From an uncultured Lachnospiraceae bacterium (GTDB lineage: Bacteria > Bacillota > Clostridia > Lachnospirales > Lachnospiraceae): a stretch of DNA of 20,292 bases. Of the stretch, positions 1 to 7,140 are shown in pieces. The stretch's first letter is position 1, and each line of letters opens with the position of its first letter. Where the stretch lies: NCBI GenBank assembly GCA_947175845.1, contig CAMWOK010000018.1, positions 1 through 20,292 of the forward strand, read 5' to 3'. The position numbers were made by a program, and so were the translations under genes. The notes below the pieces were generated by a model, which had not been told where the DNA came from, made no database searches, and saw only the letters and a list, made by a program, of their open reading frames with translations.

Positions 1-315
1 TCCGGGCTTCGCAGGGCAGGATGCCGGATAACGTCCGGTGGAGGTGACTCCAAGGCCAGTGCAACAGAAAGATACCGCCGTCGATGACGGTAAGGGTGGA
101 AAGGCAGTGTAAGAGACTACCGTGTGGCTGGTGACAGCCATAGCCATGTAAACCCCATCCGAAGCAAGACCAAACAGGGAACGATAGACTTGCCCGGTCT
201 GTTTCCAGGTAGGTCGCTCGAGGCTGACGGCAACGTCAGCCCTAGACAGATGATCATTCGTGCCGCTGTGAGAGCAGCGGCAGTGACAGAACCCGGCTTA
301 TCGCTGCGGTTGCCA
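1..315 (+). ncRNA. rnpB: RNase P RNA, bacterial A type, 5' truncated
   Basis: This is the catalytic RNA of ribonuclease P, which removes 5' leaders from tRNA precursors together with the small protein RnpA. The sequence follows the A-type consensus in order: TCCGGGCTTCGCAGGGCAGG at the window start, the GGCCAGTGCAACAGAAAGAT segment, GGTAAGGGTGGAAAGGCAGT, then GTAAACCCCATCCGAAGCAA, GGTAGGTCGCTCGAGGCTGA and finally ACAGAACCCGGCTTATCG near 286-303. By comparison with E. coli M1 RNA, roughly the first 60-70 nucleotides (P1, P2 5' strand and the GGAGGAAAG element) lie before the window. The 3' end is placed near 315 only approximately, because the partner strand of P1 is not visible. An open reading frame across 124-336 is incidental and has no ribosome site. 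Confidence 0.96.
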
Positions 316-319
316 ACGG

Positions 320-356
320 GAGTACTCTGGCTGTGAATGCCAGAGTATTCTTATAT
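320..356 (+). terminator. Probable intrinsic terminator of rnpB
   Basis: A 12-bp hairpin pairs 320-331 (GAGTACTCTGGC) with 339-350 (GCCAGAGTATTC), with one G-U pair and a 7-nt loop. The following tract, TTATAT, is only moderately T-rich. It lies directly after the RNase P RNA, which fits termination of that transcript. Some read-through into the L,D-transpeptidase gene is possible because the U-tract is weak and no clear promoter is visible between here and 417. Confidence 0.6.
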
Positions 357-416
357 GAAAAAGTGTGCGGAAGCAGGATTCCGCAGAGTATTGCAGGTTT
401 GATTAGGAGTATTTAT

Positions 417-2003
417 ATGCGGAAAATGAAAAGAAGAGTACTGTACATATTGATTACGGTGGTCACTGCGGCTGCAGTGGCTTATCTGGGACTTACACTG
501 TTCTTTACAAAGCATTTCTATTTTAATACGGTCATCAACGGGGAGCGCTATTCTGCCAGCGCCGTCAATTCCGTACAGAATTGTTTTCTGGATACATCCA
601 GCCAGTATGTGCTGACAATCAATGGCAGGGACGGGCTGACAGACACAATCACTGCGGCGGATATTGCACTGAGGGTGGAATTTGCGGACGAGTTTGAGAA
701 TATTATAGAGGGGCAGGAAGCTTTTTTCTGGCCGGTGTCTGTGTTTAAGGAGACGGAATATACGGTGGATACCGTGGTGACGTATTCCAAAGATGCGCTT
801 GCCAGGAAAATAGATACGCTGTGTTTCTTTGCGGCCGAAAATATCAGACAGCCGCAGGATGCCTACCTGAGCGACTACACAGAAAACGGCTATCAGATTA
901 TCCCGGAGGACAAAGGGACTGTCCCGATTCGCGAGAAGATCCACAGCGCGGTGGAGGAGGCTGTCAGCACAATGGAGGAGTCTGTTGACCTGGATGCAGG
1001 AAATTGCTACACCGATGCACGGATCACGGCGACGGACGGCGCACTGCAGAAGGAGTGCAATGAAAGAAACCGTTTTACGGGAGTGACCGTCACCTATCAA
1101 TTTGGCGAGGAAAATGAGGTGCTTGACGGAAGTGTCATTAAAGACTGGCTGGTTGCCGACGGCGGAACATTCGATATAGATGCGGAGCTTGTGCGGGAGT
1201 ATGTGAACGCACTGGCAAGGAAATACGATACGTGGGGAAAGAAGCGGGAGTTTCAGACAACAAACGGTGATGTGATCACGATTGCAGAGGGCGCATACGG
1301 CTGGTGGATGAACCGTGCGGAGGAGACGCAGGAGCTGATCGCACTGATAAAAAGCGGTAAGAGCGGTGAGAGGACGCCTGTCTACCACGCCGAGGCAGCA
1401 CAGTATGGCGATGATGATATTGGAGATTCCTATGTGGAGATTGACCTGACCAGCCAGCACCTGTGGGTTTACAAGGATGGGGAGCTGGTGGAGGAGACCG
1501 ATCTTGTGTCGGGCAATGTCAGCAGAGGTTACAATACGCCGGTCGGTATTTACGGTATCACATACAAGGAGCGCAATGCGACCCTGCGCGGGGAGACCTA
1601 TGCCTCCCACGTGAATTACTGGATGCCGTTCAACGGAAATGTGGGGATGCACGACGCATCGTGGCGAAGTTCGTTCGGGGAGGATATTTATCTAAGGAAC
1701 GGTTCGCATGGCTGCGTGAATCTTCCGAGCAAAAAGGCGGAGTTAATTTACGGGTATGTGGAAAAGGGTGAGCCGGTTATTGTCTATGGTGGGCAGACAT
1801 CAGTTCCAAAGCCGCAGCCGCCGGAAACTCCGGAGGTTCCTGAGAGTACCGAGGAGCCTGTCACCCCTGAGCTGACACCGGAACAGCAGATGCAGCTTCT
1901 GATTGAGCAGGGGCTGTTAAATCCGGACGGAACACCCGTGCAGCCACAGCCGGAGGTTCCTGATCAGATTCCGGCGGAGGTTCCGGCTCAAGTGCAGCAA
2001 TGA
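417..2003 (+). CDS. Membrane-anchored L,D-transpeptidase (YkuD domain)
   Basis: The 528-residue protein is predicted to form or modify 3-3 type peptidoglycan crosslinks, or attach proteins to peptidoglycan, on the outer face of the membrane. Residues about 5-27 form a single N-terminal membrane anchor after a basic MRKMKRR start. Residues about 40-330 resemble the repeated peptidoglycan-binding modules (PG_binding_4 type) found in this architecture. The YkuD catalytic domain runs from about 339 to 458, with conserved MHDA (His412) and the signature SHGCVNL containing His431 and catalytic Cys433. The tail, about 460-528, is rich in Pro, Glu and Gln and probably spans the wall. The ATG at 417 is chosen because AGGAG at 405-409 lies 7 nt upstream and the anchor starts there; an in-frame upstream codon at 333 lies inside the rnpB terminator. 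The stop overlaps the next gene's start (ATGA), suggesting translational coupling. Confidence 0.93.
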   Translation: MRKMKRRVLYILITVVTAAAVAYLGLTLFFTKHFYFNTVINGERYSASAVNSVQNCFLDTSSQYVLTINGRDGLTDTITAADIALRVEFADEFENIIEGQEAFFWPVSVFKETEYTVDTVVTYSKDALARKIDTLCFFAAENIRQPQDAYLSDYTENGYQIIPEDKGTVPIREKIHSAVEEAVSTMEESVDLDAGNCYTDARITATDGALQKECNERNRFTGVTVTYQFGEENEVLDGSVIKDWLVADGGTFDIDAELVREYVNALARKYDTWGKKREFQTTNGDVITIAEGAYGWWMNRAEETQELIALIKSGKSGERTPVYHAEAAQYGDDDIGDSYVEIDLTSQHLWVYKDGELVEETDLVSGNVSRGYNTPVGIYGITYKERNATLRGETYASHVNYWMPFNGNVGMHDASWRSSFGEDIYLRNGSHGCVNLPSKKAELIYGYVEKGEPVIVYGGQTSVPKPQPPETPEVPESTEEPVTPELTPEQQMQLLIEQGLLNPDGTPVQPQPEVPDQIPAEVPAQVQQ

Positions 2004-2845
2004 AGAAATCTTTGCGTGTATTTTTGGGCATACTGATTATGACAGGCGCAGTCATGTTGTGGAATGTCGTGAATCACAGGGTGTTTCAGGAAAAGCGTGC
2101 GTTTGCAGCAGGCGTGTGCGTATCTGATAAAACTGCGGTCAGGGCAGCGGACATCGCAGCCTTCAGGACGGCAGGAGAAGGGGAATTGGATACGGGGGAT
2201 ATAAGGATGCAGATTGTTTATCAGCTGGCAAAGAGGAGCGTCGTCAAGGTAGCTGTCAAGGATGCTGCGGGGAGCGGAATCATATGGAAACTTGAGGATG
2301 GCATTGTGATTGTCTCCAACAGGCATCTGCTCATGCGGGATGTGCAGGCGCAGATAGGATTTGGAAGCGGGGAGACGGCTATGGCGGATGTCATTGGATA
2401 TTCGCAGCAGTATGACATCGGCTTTGCCAGAGTAGCGCAGGAGGCGGTACCCGCCGGTGTTCTGCGCGATATCTATGAAGTGGTGCCAGTGTTTTATGAA
2501 ATGGAGACGGAGGCTGACAGGGAGGAATTTACACAGCTGTATGCCGGAAAGCGTGTTCTGCAGCTCGGCGCACCGTCTGGGCAGGATATGGTCAGCCTCT
2601 CGACCGGGATTGTTCAGGGGCTTAGGTTTGTGCCGCTGTTTAACACGAATGTACTCGAGACAGAGGCATTTTCCAGAGCTGGCATGTCCGGCGGCGGCGT
2701 GTTTGATGAAGGCGGGCATTTTATGGGAATGATCTCCGGCGGAGAGGTGCCGGAGGACGCACAAAAGAGGGAGGCAGACATCACGTACAGTATACCGTCA
2801 AAGCTGATTGAAGCGGAGTACGAGACGGCTGTGAACGAGAGGTGA
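2000..2845 (+). CDS. HtrA-like trypsin-fold serine protease, no PDZ domain
   Basis: This 281-residue protein has an N-terminal membrane anchor or signal segment (about residues 4-24) followed by a chymotrypsin-fold protease domain facing outside. A full triad is recognisable: His109 in SNRHLL, Asp139 in YDIGFARV, and Ser230 in GMSGGGVFDEGG, the DegP/HtrA-type nucleophile motif. Unlike DegP/HtrA it ends soon after the protease domain and has no room for a PDZ domain. Its ATG overlaps the stop of the L,D-transpeptidase gene by 4 nt and the nearest purine-rich site is about 20 nt away, so translation is probably coupled. The pairing suggests a role in quality control or processing of cell-wall enzymes, which is inference; substrates cannot be read from the sequence. 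Confidence 0.85.
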   Translation: MKKSLRVFLGILIMTGAVMLWNVVNHRVFQEKRAFAAGVCVSDKTAVRAADIAAFRTAGEGELDTGDIRMQIVYQLAKRSVVKVAVKDAAGSGIIWKLEDGIVIVSNRHLLMRDVQAQIGFGSGETAMADVIGYSQQYDIGFARVAQEAVPAGVLRDIYEVVPVFYEMETEADREEFTQLYAGKRVLQLGAPSGQDMVSLSTGIVQGLRFVPLFNTNVLETEAFSRAGMSGGGVFDEGGHFMGMISGGEVPEDAQKREADITYSIPSKLIEAEYETAVNER

Positions 2846-2851
2846 GAAAAC

Positions 2852-3346
2852 GTGGTCAGACCAGAGGGAAACAAAAGAATTTCAAAAGTGGATGCATACC
2901 TGAACTGCGCTGAGAATTTCGCGTACCGGAGTACCTGTATCAAGCGAAAGTACGGGGCGGTGATTGTCAAGGATGACGCGGTCATCTCGACCGGCTACAA
3001 CGGATCGCCAAGGGGATTTGAGAACTGCTGTGACATCGGTGTGTGTCCGCGGATTGAGCTGGACATGCATCAGGGGGAGGGGTATGCCATCTGCCGGGCG
3101 GTACACGCGGAGGCGAATGCGCTGCTGAACTGTTCGCGGGAGCAGACGCGGGGTGCGGCTCTGTATCTGGCGGGGATCAATCCGGACGATTTGTCGGTGC
3201 ACAAGGCAAAGCCGTGCCCGCTGTGCGCCCGTATGATCATTCAGGCGGGCATTCGCAATGTGTTTCTCCGAAAGGGGGAGGGCGCTGACAACTATGAAAA
3301 AATACCGGCTGCCGCGCTTCAGTGGCACCTGCAGGATCGGGGATGA
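2852..3346 (+). CDS. dCMP deaminase-family zinc enzyme (ComEB-like)
   Basis: The 164-residue product belongs to the cytidine/deoxycytidylate deaminase superfamily, which hydrolytically deaminates dCMP to dUMP for thymidylate synthesis; ComEB-type proteins share this fold. The zinc site is complete: His85 and catalytic Glu87 in HAEANA, with Cys122 and Cys125 in PCPLC. GYNGSPRGF (residues 48-56) is the substrate-loop motif typical of dCMP deaminases. Extra cysteines and a histidine (Cys59, Cys60, Cys65, His73) precede the motif, as in family members with a second structural zinc. The start is GTG at 2852, supported by GAGAGGTGAG about 6 nt upstream. It follows the protease gene by 6 nt and is probably co-transcribed, although no functional link is obvious. 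Deaminase family membership is firm; dCMP specificity is inferred from motifs. Confidence 0.87.
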   Translation: MVRPEGNKRISKVDAYLNCAENFAYRSTCIKRKYGAVIVKDDAVISTGYNGSPRGFENCCDIGVCPRIELDMHQGEGYAICRAVHAEANALLNCSREQTRGAALYLAGINPDDLSVHKAKPCPLCARMIIQAGIRNVFLRKGEGADNYEKIPAAALQWHLQDRG

Positions 3347-3366
3347 GTTTATTGAAATTTAATTTC

Positions 3367-3425
3367 TTGAATATGGCAAGTTCAATGGGTTTGTGATAAT
3401 ATAAAAAATTAGAGATTTATATAAT
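3367..3425 (+). promoter_or_regulatory. Candidate promoter and operator for the GTPase pair
   Basis: The gap 3347-3458 is strongly A+T-rich. An extended -10 element TGTGATAAT lies at 3392-3400, and a second TATAAT at 3420-3425. Neither has a well-spaced -35. Just upstream is an inverted repeat, TTGAA (3367-3371), 9-nt spacer, TTCAA (3381-3385), placed where a regulator could block RNA polymerase. It does not match the Gram-positive Zur box that I know. The promoter position is tentative. Confidence 0.35.
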
Positions 3426-3458
3426 ATAGATTACAAACGACTGAGGAGGATGTTAACA

Positions 3459-4700
3459 ATGACAAAGATAGATATTTTTTCCGGTTTTCTGGGGGCGGGA
3501 AAAACGACGCTCATCAAAAAGCTTCTGCAGGAGGCGCTCGACGCATCCAAGGTCGTGCTGATTGAGAATGAATTTGGAGAGATTGGCATTGATGGCGGTT
3601 TTCTGAAGGAGGCTGGCGTCGAGATCAAGGAGATGAACTCCGGCTGTATCTGCTGTTCATTGGTGGGGGATTTCGGCACTTCACTCAAGGAAGTGATTGA
3701 GACGTATCACCCGGAGCGGATATTGATCGAGCCATCCGGTGTCGGAAAGCTTTCCGATGTCATGAAAGCTGTGCAGGATGTGGATACCGACGCGGAGGTT
3801 GTGCTGAACAGCGCAGTGGTTGTCGTGGACGCAAACAAATGCAGGATGTACGCAAAGAATTTTGGAGAATTTTTCCTGAACCAGATCGAGCATGCGGGAA
3901 CGATCATTCTCAGCAGGACAGCGGATATCAGTGAGAGCCGCCTCAATACAGCGCTCGAGATTATCCGGGAACATAATGACAGGGCGACAGTCATCACCAC
4001 ACCGTGGGATGCGCTTGAGGGCAGAAAGATTCTCGAGACAATTGAGAATGCCAAGGATCTTGAGGAAGAGTTGATGGCGGAGGTTGCCAAACTGCATGAA
4101 GGGCATCATCATGATCAGGAAGCGTGCGGCCATGACCACGAAGGGCATCATCACGATCATGAAGGGTGCGAACACCACCATGATCATGACCATGAAGCGT
4201 GCGAACACCACCATGATCAGGAAGAGTGTGGTCATCATCATGATCATGAAGCGTGCGGCCATGACCATGAAGGTCACGAACACGACCATGATCATGAAGC
4301 GTGCGGCCATAATCACGAAGGTCACGATCATCATCACGACCACGAAGGTCACGAACACCATCATGAGCACGGCGAGGCGTGCACCTGTGGCTGCCATGAT
4401 CACGATCATCATCACCATCACGCGGATGACATTTTTGCAAGCTGGGGGTTTGAGACACCGGCTTCCTACACAAAGGCAGAACTTGAGCAGATCCTGGAGG
4501 AGCTCGAGGATGAAAAGAAGTACGGTTCTGTCCTGCGCGCGAAGGGCATGGTTTCGGCAGGGGACGGCACATGGCTGAACTTTGACTATGTTCCCGGCGA
4601 GGGCAATGTGCGCGCTGGTGCGGCTGAGGTCACAGGAAAGATCTGCGTGATTGGTTCGCAGCTATGCGAAGAACAGCTGAGCGCGTTGTTCCGCAAATAG
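3459..4700 (+). CDS. COG0523/CobW-family GTPase with long His/Cys-rich metal-binding segment
   Basis: This 413-residue protein is a G3E-family GTPase of the kind that acts as a metallochaperone or metal-insertion factor (CobW, YjiA, YciC/ZNG1 relatives). The P-loop GFLGAGKT is at 9-16, and the family metal-binding motif CICC (Cys63, Cys65, Cys66) follows at 63-66. IEPSG at 90-94 corresponds to the switch/Walker B region, and SRTAD at 152-156 replaces NKxD as in many Firmicute members. Residues 213-321 are an extraordinary insert of about 47 His and 9 Cys with Asp/Glu/Gly, giving a CTCGCH motif near its end. A short CobW C-terminal domain follows (about 325-413). The ATG at 3459 has AGGAGG at 3444-3449; an in-frame ATG at 3450 touches that site and is rejected. 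It is followed 29 nt later by a second GTPase gene. The metal is unknown; Zn, Ni or Co are plausible. Confidence 0.9.
   Translation: MTKIDIFSGFLGAGKTTLIKKLLQEALDASKVVLIENEFGEIGIDGGFLKEAGVEIKEMNSGCICCSLVGDFGTSLKEVIETYHPERILIEPSGVGKLSDVMKAVQDVDTDAEVVLNSAVVVVDANKCRMYAKNFGEFFLNQIEHAGTIILSRTADISESRLNTALEIIREHNDRATVITTPWDALEGRKILETIENAKDLEEELMAEVAKLHEGHHHDQEACGHDHEGHHHDHEGCEHHHDHDHEACEHHHDQEECGHHHDHEACGHDHEGHEHDHDHEACGHNHEGHDHHHDHEGHEHHHEHGEACTCGCHDHDHHHHHADDIFASWGFETPASYTKAELEQILEELEDEKKYGSVLRAKGMVSAGDGTWLNFDYVPGEGNVRAGAAEVTGKICVIGSQLCEEQLSALFRK
4095..4421 (+). repeat. Coding tandem-repeat tract encoding His-rich segment
   Basis: The DNA encoding the His-rich insert is built from imperfect tandem units around CATGATCATGAAGCGTGCGG and CATGACCATGAAGGTCACGA. 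Variants are visible near 4118, 4195, 4246 and 4296. Units are shuffled rather than strictly periodic, and all keep the reading frame. Such a tract is prone to length variation by slippage or recombination. On the opposite strand it gives long artificial open frames. Confidence 0.8.
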
Positions 4701-4729
4701 ATATTTGGCGGACGAGAATTGGAGAAAAT

Positions 4730-5662
4730 ATGAAATCGGTATATATTATTAATGGATTTTTGGAGAGTGGCAAGACAGAGTTTATCTCATACACACTTTC
4801 GCAGCCCTATTTTCAGACAAAGGGTACGACGCTCCTGATACTCTGTGAGGAGGGCATAAACGAGTACGACGAGGCGATTCTCAAAAACAGCCGTACAGTT
4901 GTGGAAGTCGTGGACGAGGAAGCGCAGATGACCCCGGCAAATCTCCTGGAGTTCGAGAGGCGGCATAAGCCGGAGCGCATAATTATCGAGTACAATGGCA
5001 TGTGGAATTTCAAGAATCTCAAACTGCCATGGCACTGGAGGCGGGAGCAGCAGATCACGACGATCGATGCATCCACATTTCAGAACTACTATACAAATAT
5101 GCGTTCTTTGCTGGCGGAAATGCTCAGAAAATCTGAACTGATTATCTTTAACCGCTGTGACGGCCTCGAGGATCAGCTGAGCGGCTTCAAGCGGAATGTC
5201 AAGGCTGTGAATCCGCAGGCGGATATCATATTTGAGGACAGAAACGGCGAGGTGAGCCAGATCTTTGAGGAGGATCTGCCATATGACTTAAAGAGCGATC
5301 ATCTGGATCTGGACGATTACGGTTACGGTATTTTTTATCTGGATGCCATGGACAATCTGGATCGGTACATCGGCAAAACCGTTCAGTTCAAGGCGATGGT
5401 CCTGAAGCCCGAAGGCAGTGACGATGCTTATTTTGTGCCGGGAAGAATGGCGATGACCTGCTGTGCGGACGATATGGCATTTCTGGGATATGCCTGCATC
5501 TATGATAAGTGCAGCGAGTTGTCCAACAAGGACTGGGTGGAGGTGACAGCCACAGTTCATCAGGAGTTCTGGAAGGATTATAACGGAGAGGGGCCGGTGC
5601 TCCGCGCAGTGCGCGTAATTCCGGCAAAGAAACCAAAAGATGAGATTTTAAACTTTGCCTGA
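4730..5662 (+). CDS. Degenerate CobW-like GTPase fused to YcgQ/TIGR03943-like domain
   Basis: The 310-residue protein has a G3E-like nucleotide-binding N-terminus. GFLESGKT (residues 9-16) is the P-loop, IIEYNG (85-90) sits where IEPSG occurs in the neighbour, and NRCD (141-144) matches the guanine-recognition NKxD. The CxCC metal motif that defines COG0523 proteins is absent. From about residue 195 the sequence changes to a domain with GRMAMTCCADD (238-248) and FLGYACIYD, then an alternating hydrophobic strand pattern (WVEVTATV). This resembles the C-terminal part of the YcgQ/TIGR03943 putative permease-subunit family. ATG 4730 is chosen for GGAGA at 4721-4725 and alignment with the P-loop; an upstream in-frame codon at 4664 lies inside the previous gene. 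It lies 29 nt after the His-rich GTPase gene and is followed by a strong terminator, so the two probably form one operon. Confidence 0.78.
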   Translation: MKSVYIINGFLESGKTEFISYTLSQPYFQTKGTTLLILCEEGINEYDEAILKNSRTVVEVVDEEAQMTPANLLEFERRHKPERIIIEYNGMWNFKNLKLPWHWRREQQITTIDASTFQNYYTNMRSLLAEMLRKSELIIFNRCDGLEDQLSGFKRNVKAVNPQADIIFEDRNGEVSQIFEEDLPYDLKSDHLDLDDYGYGIFYLDAMDNLDRYIGKTVQFKAMVLKPEGSDDAYFVPGRMAMTCCADDMAFLGYACIYDKCSELSNKDWVEVTATVHQEFWKDYNGEGPVLRAVRVIPAKKPKDEILNFA

Positions 5663-5666
5663 TATC

Positions 5667-5698
5667 AAAATCCAGCAGGGGCCAGCCTGCTGGATTTT
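5667..5698. terminator. Bidirectional intrinsic terminator between convergent operons
   Basis: AAAATCCAGCAGG (5667-5679) and CCTGCTGGATTTT (5686-5698) form a perfect 13-bp stem with a 6-nt loop. A-tract and T-tract ends let it work in both directions. It starts 4 nt after the plus-strand GTPase gene and ends 4 nt before the minus-strand pyrI stop, so it serves both converging transcripts. Confidence 0.9.
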
Positions 5699-5702
5699 GA
5701 CA

Positions 5703-6146
5703 TTACAGCTTGAAGTGATCCTTGCTGCCATATTTTTCTTCACAGTACTTGCAGCGATAAATTTCTTTTTTCTCGTCAGTCAGAACGAAGATGTGGGGAA
5801 GCTCCTGCTCGATGGATGTGATACAGCGGGGATTTTTGCATTTCAGCACATTCTTGATTTCCTTTGGGAGCGACAGCGGGAGTTTCTGTACAATCTCGCA
5901 GTCCTTGACAACGTTCACTGTGATATTGTGGTCGATAAAACCGAGTATGTCAAGGTTGAGCATGTCAATGTCACATTCTACTTTCAGAATATCTTTTTTG
6001 CCCATCTTTTTACTTCTGGCATTTTTGATGATCGCCACTGTGCAGTCTAACCTGTCCAGTCCCAGATGCTTGTAGATACTCATGCTCTTTCCGGCCTTTA
6101 TATGGTCGAGGACAAAGCCCTCCTCAATCTTTCCTACATTTAACAT
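5703..6146 (-). CDS. pyrI: Aspartate carbamoyltransferase regulatory subunit
   Basis: PyrI binds nucleotide effectors (ATP, CTP, UTP) and, through a zinc domain, docks onto PyrB trimers to form the allosteric aspartate transcarbamoylase dodecamer in cytosolic pyrimidine synthesis. The 147-residue length fits the family. The N-terminal effector domain (about 1-95) begins VGKIEEGFVLDHI and includes KNARSKKMGKKDILKVE. The zinc-binding cysteines are Cys103, Cys108, Cys132 and Cys135 (CKNPRC and CKYC). ATG at 6146 is preferred: AGGAGG lies 10 nt upstream, whereas an in-frame TTG at 6152 would be only 4 nt from it. It follows pyrB by 26 nt in the same operon and ends at a shared terminator. Confidence 0.95.
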   Translation of the reverse strand: MLNVGKIEEGFVLDHIKAGKSMSIYKHLGLDRLDCTVAIIKNARSKKMGKKDILKVECDIDMLNLDILGFIDHNITVNVVKDCEIVQKLPLSLPKEIKNVLKCKNPRCITSIEQELPHIFVLTDEKKEIYRCKYCEEKYGSKDHFKL

Positions 6147-6172
6147 AGCCAAATAACCTCCTTCTCGTTCAA

Positions 6173-7090
6173 TTATGCGACTTCAATTTCCAATAGCGTC
6201 AGAAGCAGTGCCATGCGCACATATACGCCATACTGTACCTGGCGGAAATATACTGCCCGGGGATCGTCGTCGACCTCGACGGAAATCTCGTTGACGCGCG
6301 GCAGCGGGTGCAAAACGATCATGTCGGATTTGGCAAGATCCATCTTCTCACGGTCCAGAATGTAGTAATCTTTCAGGCGGACATAGTCCTCCTCGTTAAA
6401 GAAACGCTCCTTCTGCACGCGGGTCATGTACAGGATATCCAGCTCTGGCATAACTTCCTCCAGCCTCCGAACCTCACTGAAGGAGACATTTTTCTCGCGG
6501 AGCATCTCGATGATATAGTCCGGGATTGTGAGTTCCTCGGGCGAGATAAAGATAAAGTGTATGTCGTCGTAGCGCACAAGCGCGTTGATCAGCGAGTGCA
6601 CGGTGCGGCCGAATTTGAGATCACCGCAGAGCCCGATCGTGAAGTGATCGAGACGTCCTTTGATGGCGCGTATTGTCAGAAGGTCCGTGAGCGTCTGCGT
6701 GGGGTGCTGATGACCGCCGTCGCCCGCGTTGATCACAGGGATGGTGGAGCGGGATGCAGCCACCATGGGAGCGCCTTCCTTGGGATGGCGCATGGCGCAG
6801 ATATCGGCAAAGCAGGAGATCACACGGATGGTGTCTGATACGCTCTCGCCCTTGGCGGCGGAGGAAGAATTTGCATCAGAAAAACCAAGAACCTGACCGC
6901 CGAGATTCAGCATCGCGGCCTCGAAACTCAGGCGGGTCCGGGTGCTTGGCTCATAGAAGCAGGTTGCGAGTTTTTTGCCATCGCAGGCGTGGGCGTACCG
7001 GCCGCGATTGTTCTCGATATCCTCGGCGAGGGTAAAGAGCCTGTCCAGCTCCTCCGTGGAAAAATCAAGTGGACTCATTAAATGTCTCAT
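6173..7090 (-). CDS. pyrB: Aspartate carbamoyltransferase catalytic subunit
   Basis: PyrB condenses carbamoyl phosphate with L-aspartate to carbamoyl aspartate, the committed step of pyrimidine biosynthesis. The 305-residue length is normal. Carbamoyl-phosphate-binding STRTR is at 49-53, the mobile-loop lysine is Lys80 (SAAKGES), HPTQ is at 129-132, and the aspartate-side HPLPR at 261-265. GDLKFGRTVHSL is also typical. The start has an AGGAGG site 5 nt upstream. It heads the pyrBI operon, and its leader carries a U-rich peptide ORF and a hairpin with U-tract (see separate entries), implying transcription attenuation by pyrimidine supply. Confidence 0.97.
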   Translation of the reverse strand: MRHLMSPLDFSTEELDRLFTLAEDIENNRGRYAHACDGKKLATCFYEPSTRTRLSFEAAMLNLGGQVLGFSDANSSSAAKGESVSDTIRVISCFADICAMRHPKEGAPMVAASRSTIPVINAGDGGHQHPTQTLTDLLTIRAIKGRLDHFTIGLCGDLKFGRTVHSLINALVRYDDIHFIFISPEELTIPDYIIEMLREKNVSFSEVRRLEEVMPELDILYMTRVQKERFFNEEDYVRLKDYYILDREKMDLAKSDMIVLHPLPRVNEISVEVDDDPRAVYFRQVQYGVYVRMALLLTLLEIEVA

Positions 7091-7114
7091 AGAAACCTCC
7101 TAAATGCAAGACAC

Positions 7115-7139
7115 AAAAAAAGAGAAATAAATTCTCTCT
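7115..7139 (-). terminator. Candidate attenuator hairpin in the pyrBI leader
   Basis: On the minus strand AGAGAA (7137-7132) pairs with TTCTCT (7126-7121) around a 5-nt loop. Two further outer pairs (G-U, A-U) are possible, and a run of seven Ts follows (7121-7115). The hairpin lies between the leader-peptide stop (7141) and the pyrB ribosome site. The stem is short and A/U-rich, so termination efficiency could be modest. A ribosome at the leader stop codon would cover its 5' arm. Confidence 0.5.
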
Positions 7140-7140
7140 G

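Noticed and set aside
124..336. 70-codon ORF inside the rnpB region
   Set aside because: It lies in the RNase P RNA and its terminator, has no ribosome site and no protein-like composition.
351..1652. 433-codon minus-strand ORF opposite the L,D-transpeptidase
   Set aside because: It is a shadow of a gene with catalytic motifs and a good ribosome site on the plus strand.
3681..4572. Long minus-strand ORFs rich in Met/Val or Asp/Arg opposite the His-rich GTPase
   Set aside because: They are antisense images of the CAT/CAC/GAC repeat tract and lack ribosome sites; the plus frame has clear family motifs.
5667..5698. Inverted repeat as an insertion or recombination site
   Set aside because: Its position between convergent stops and its A/T flanks are fully explained as a bidirectional terminator.
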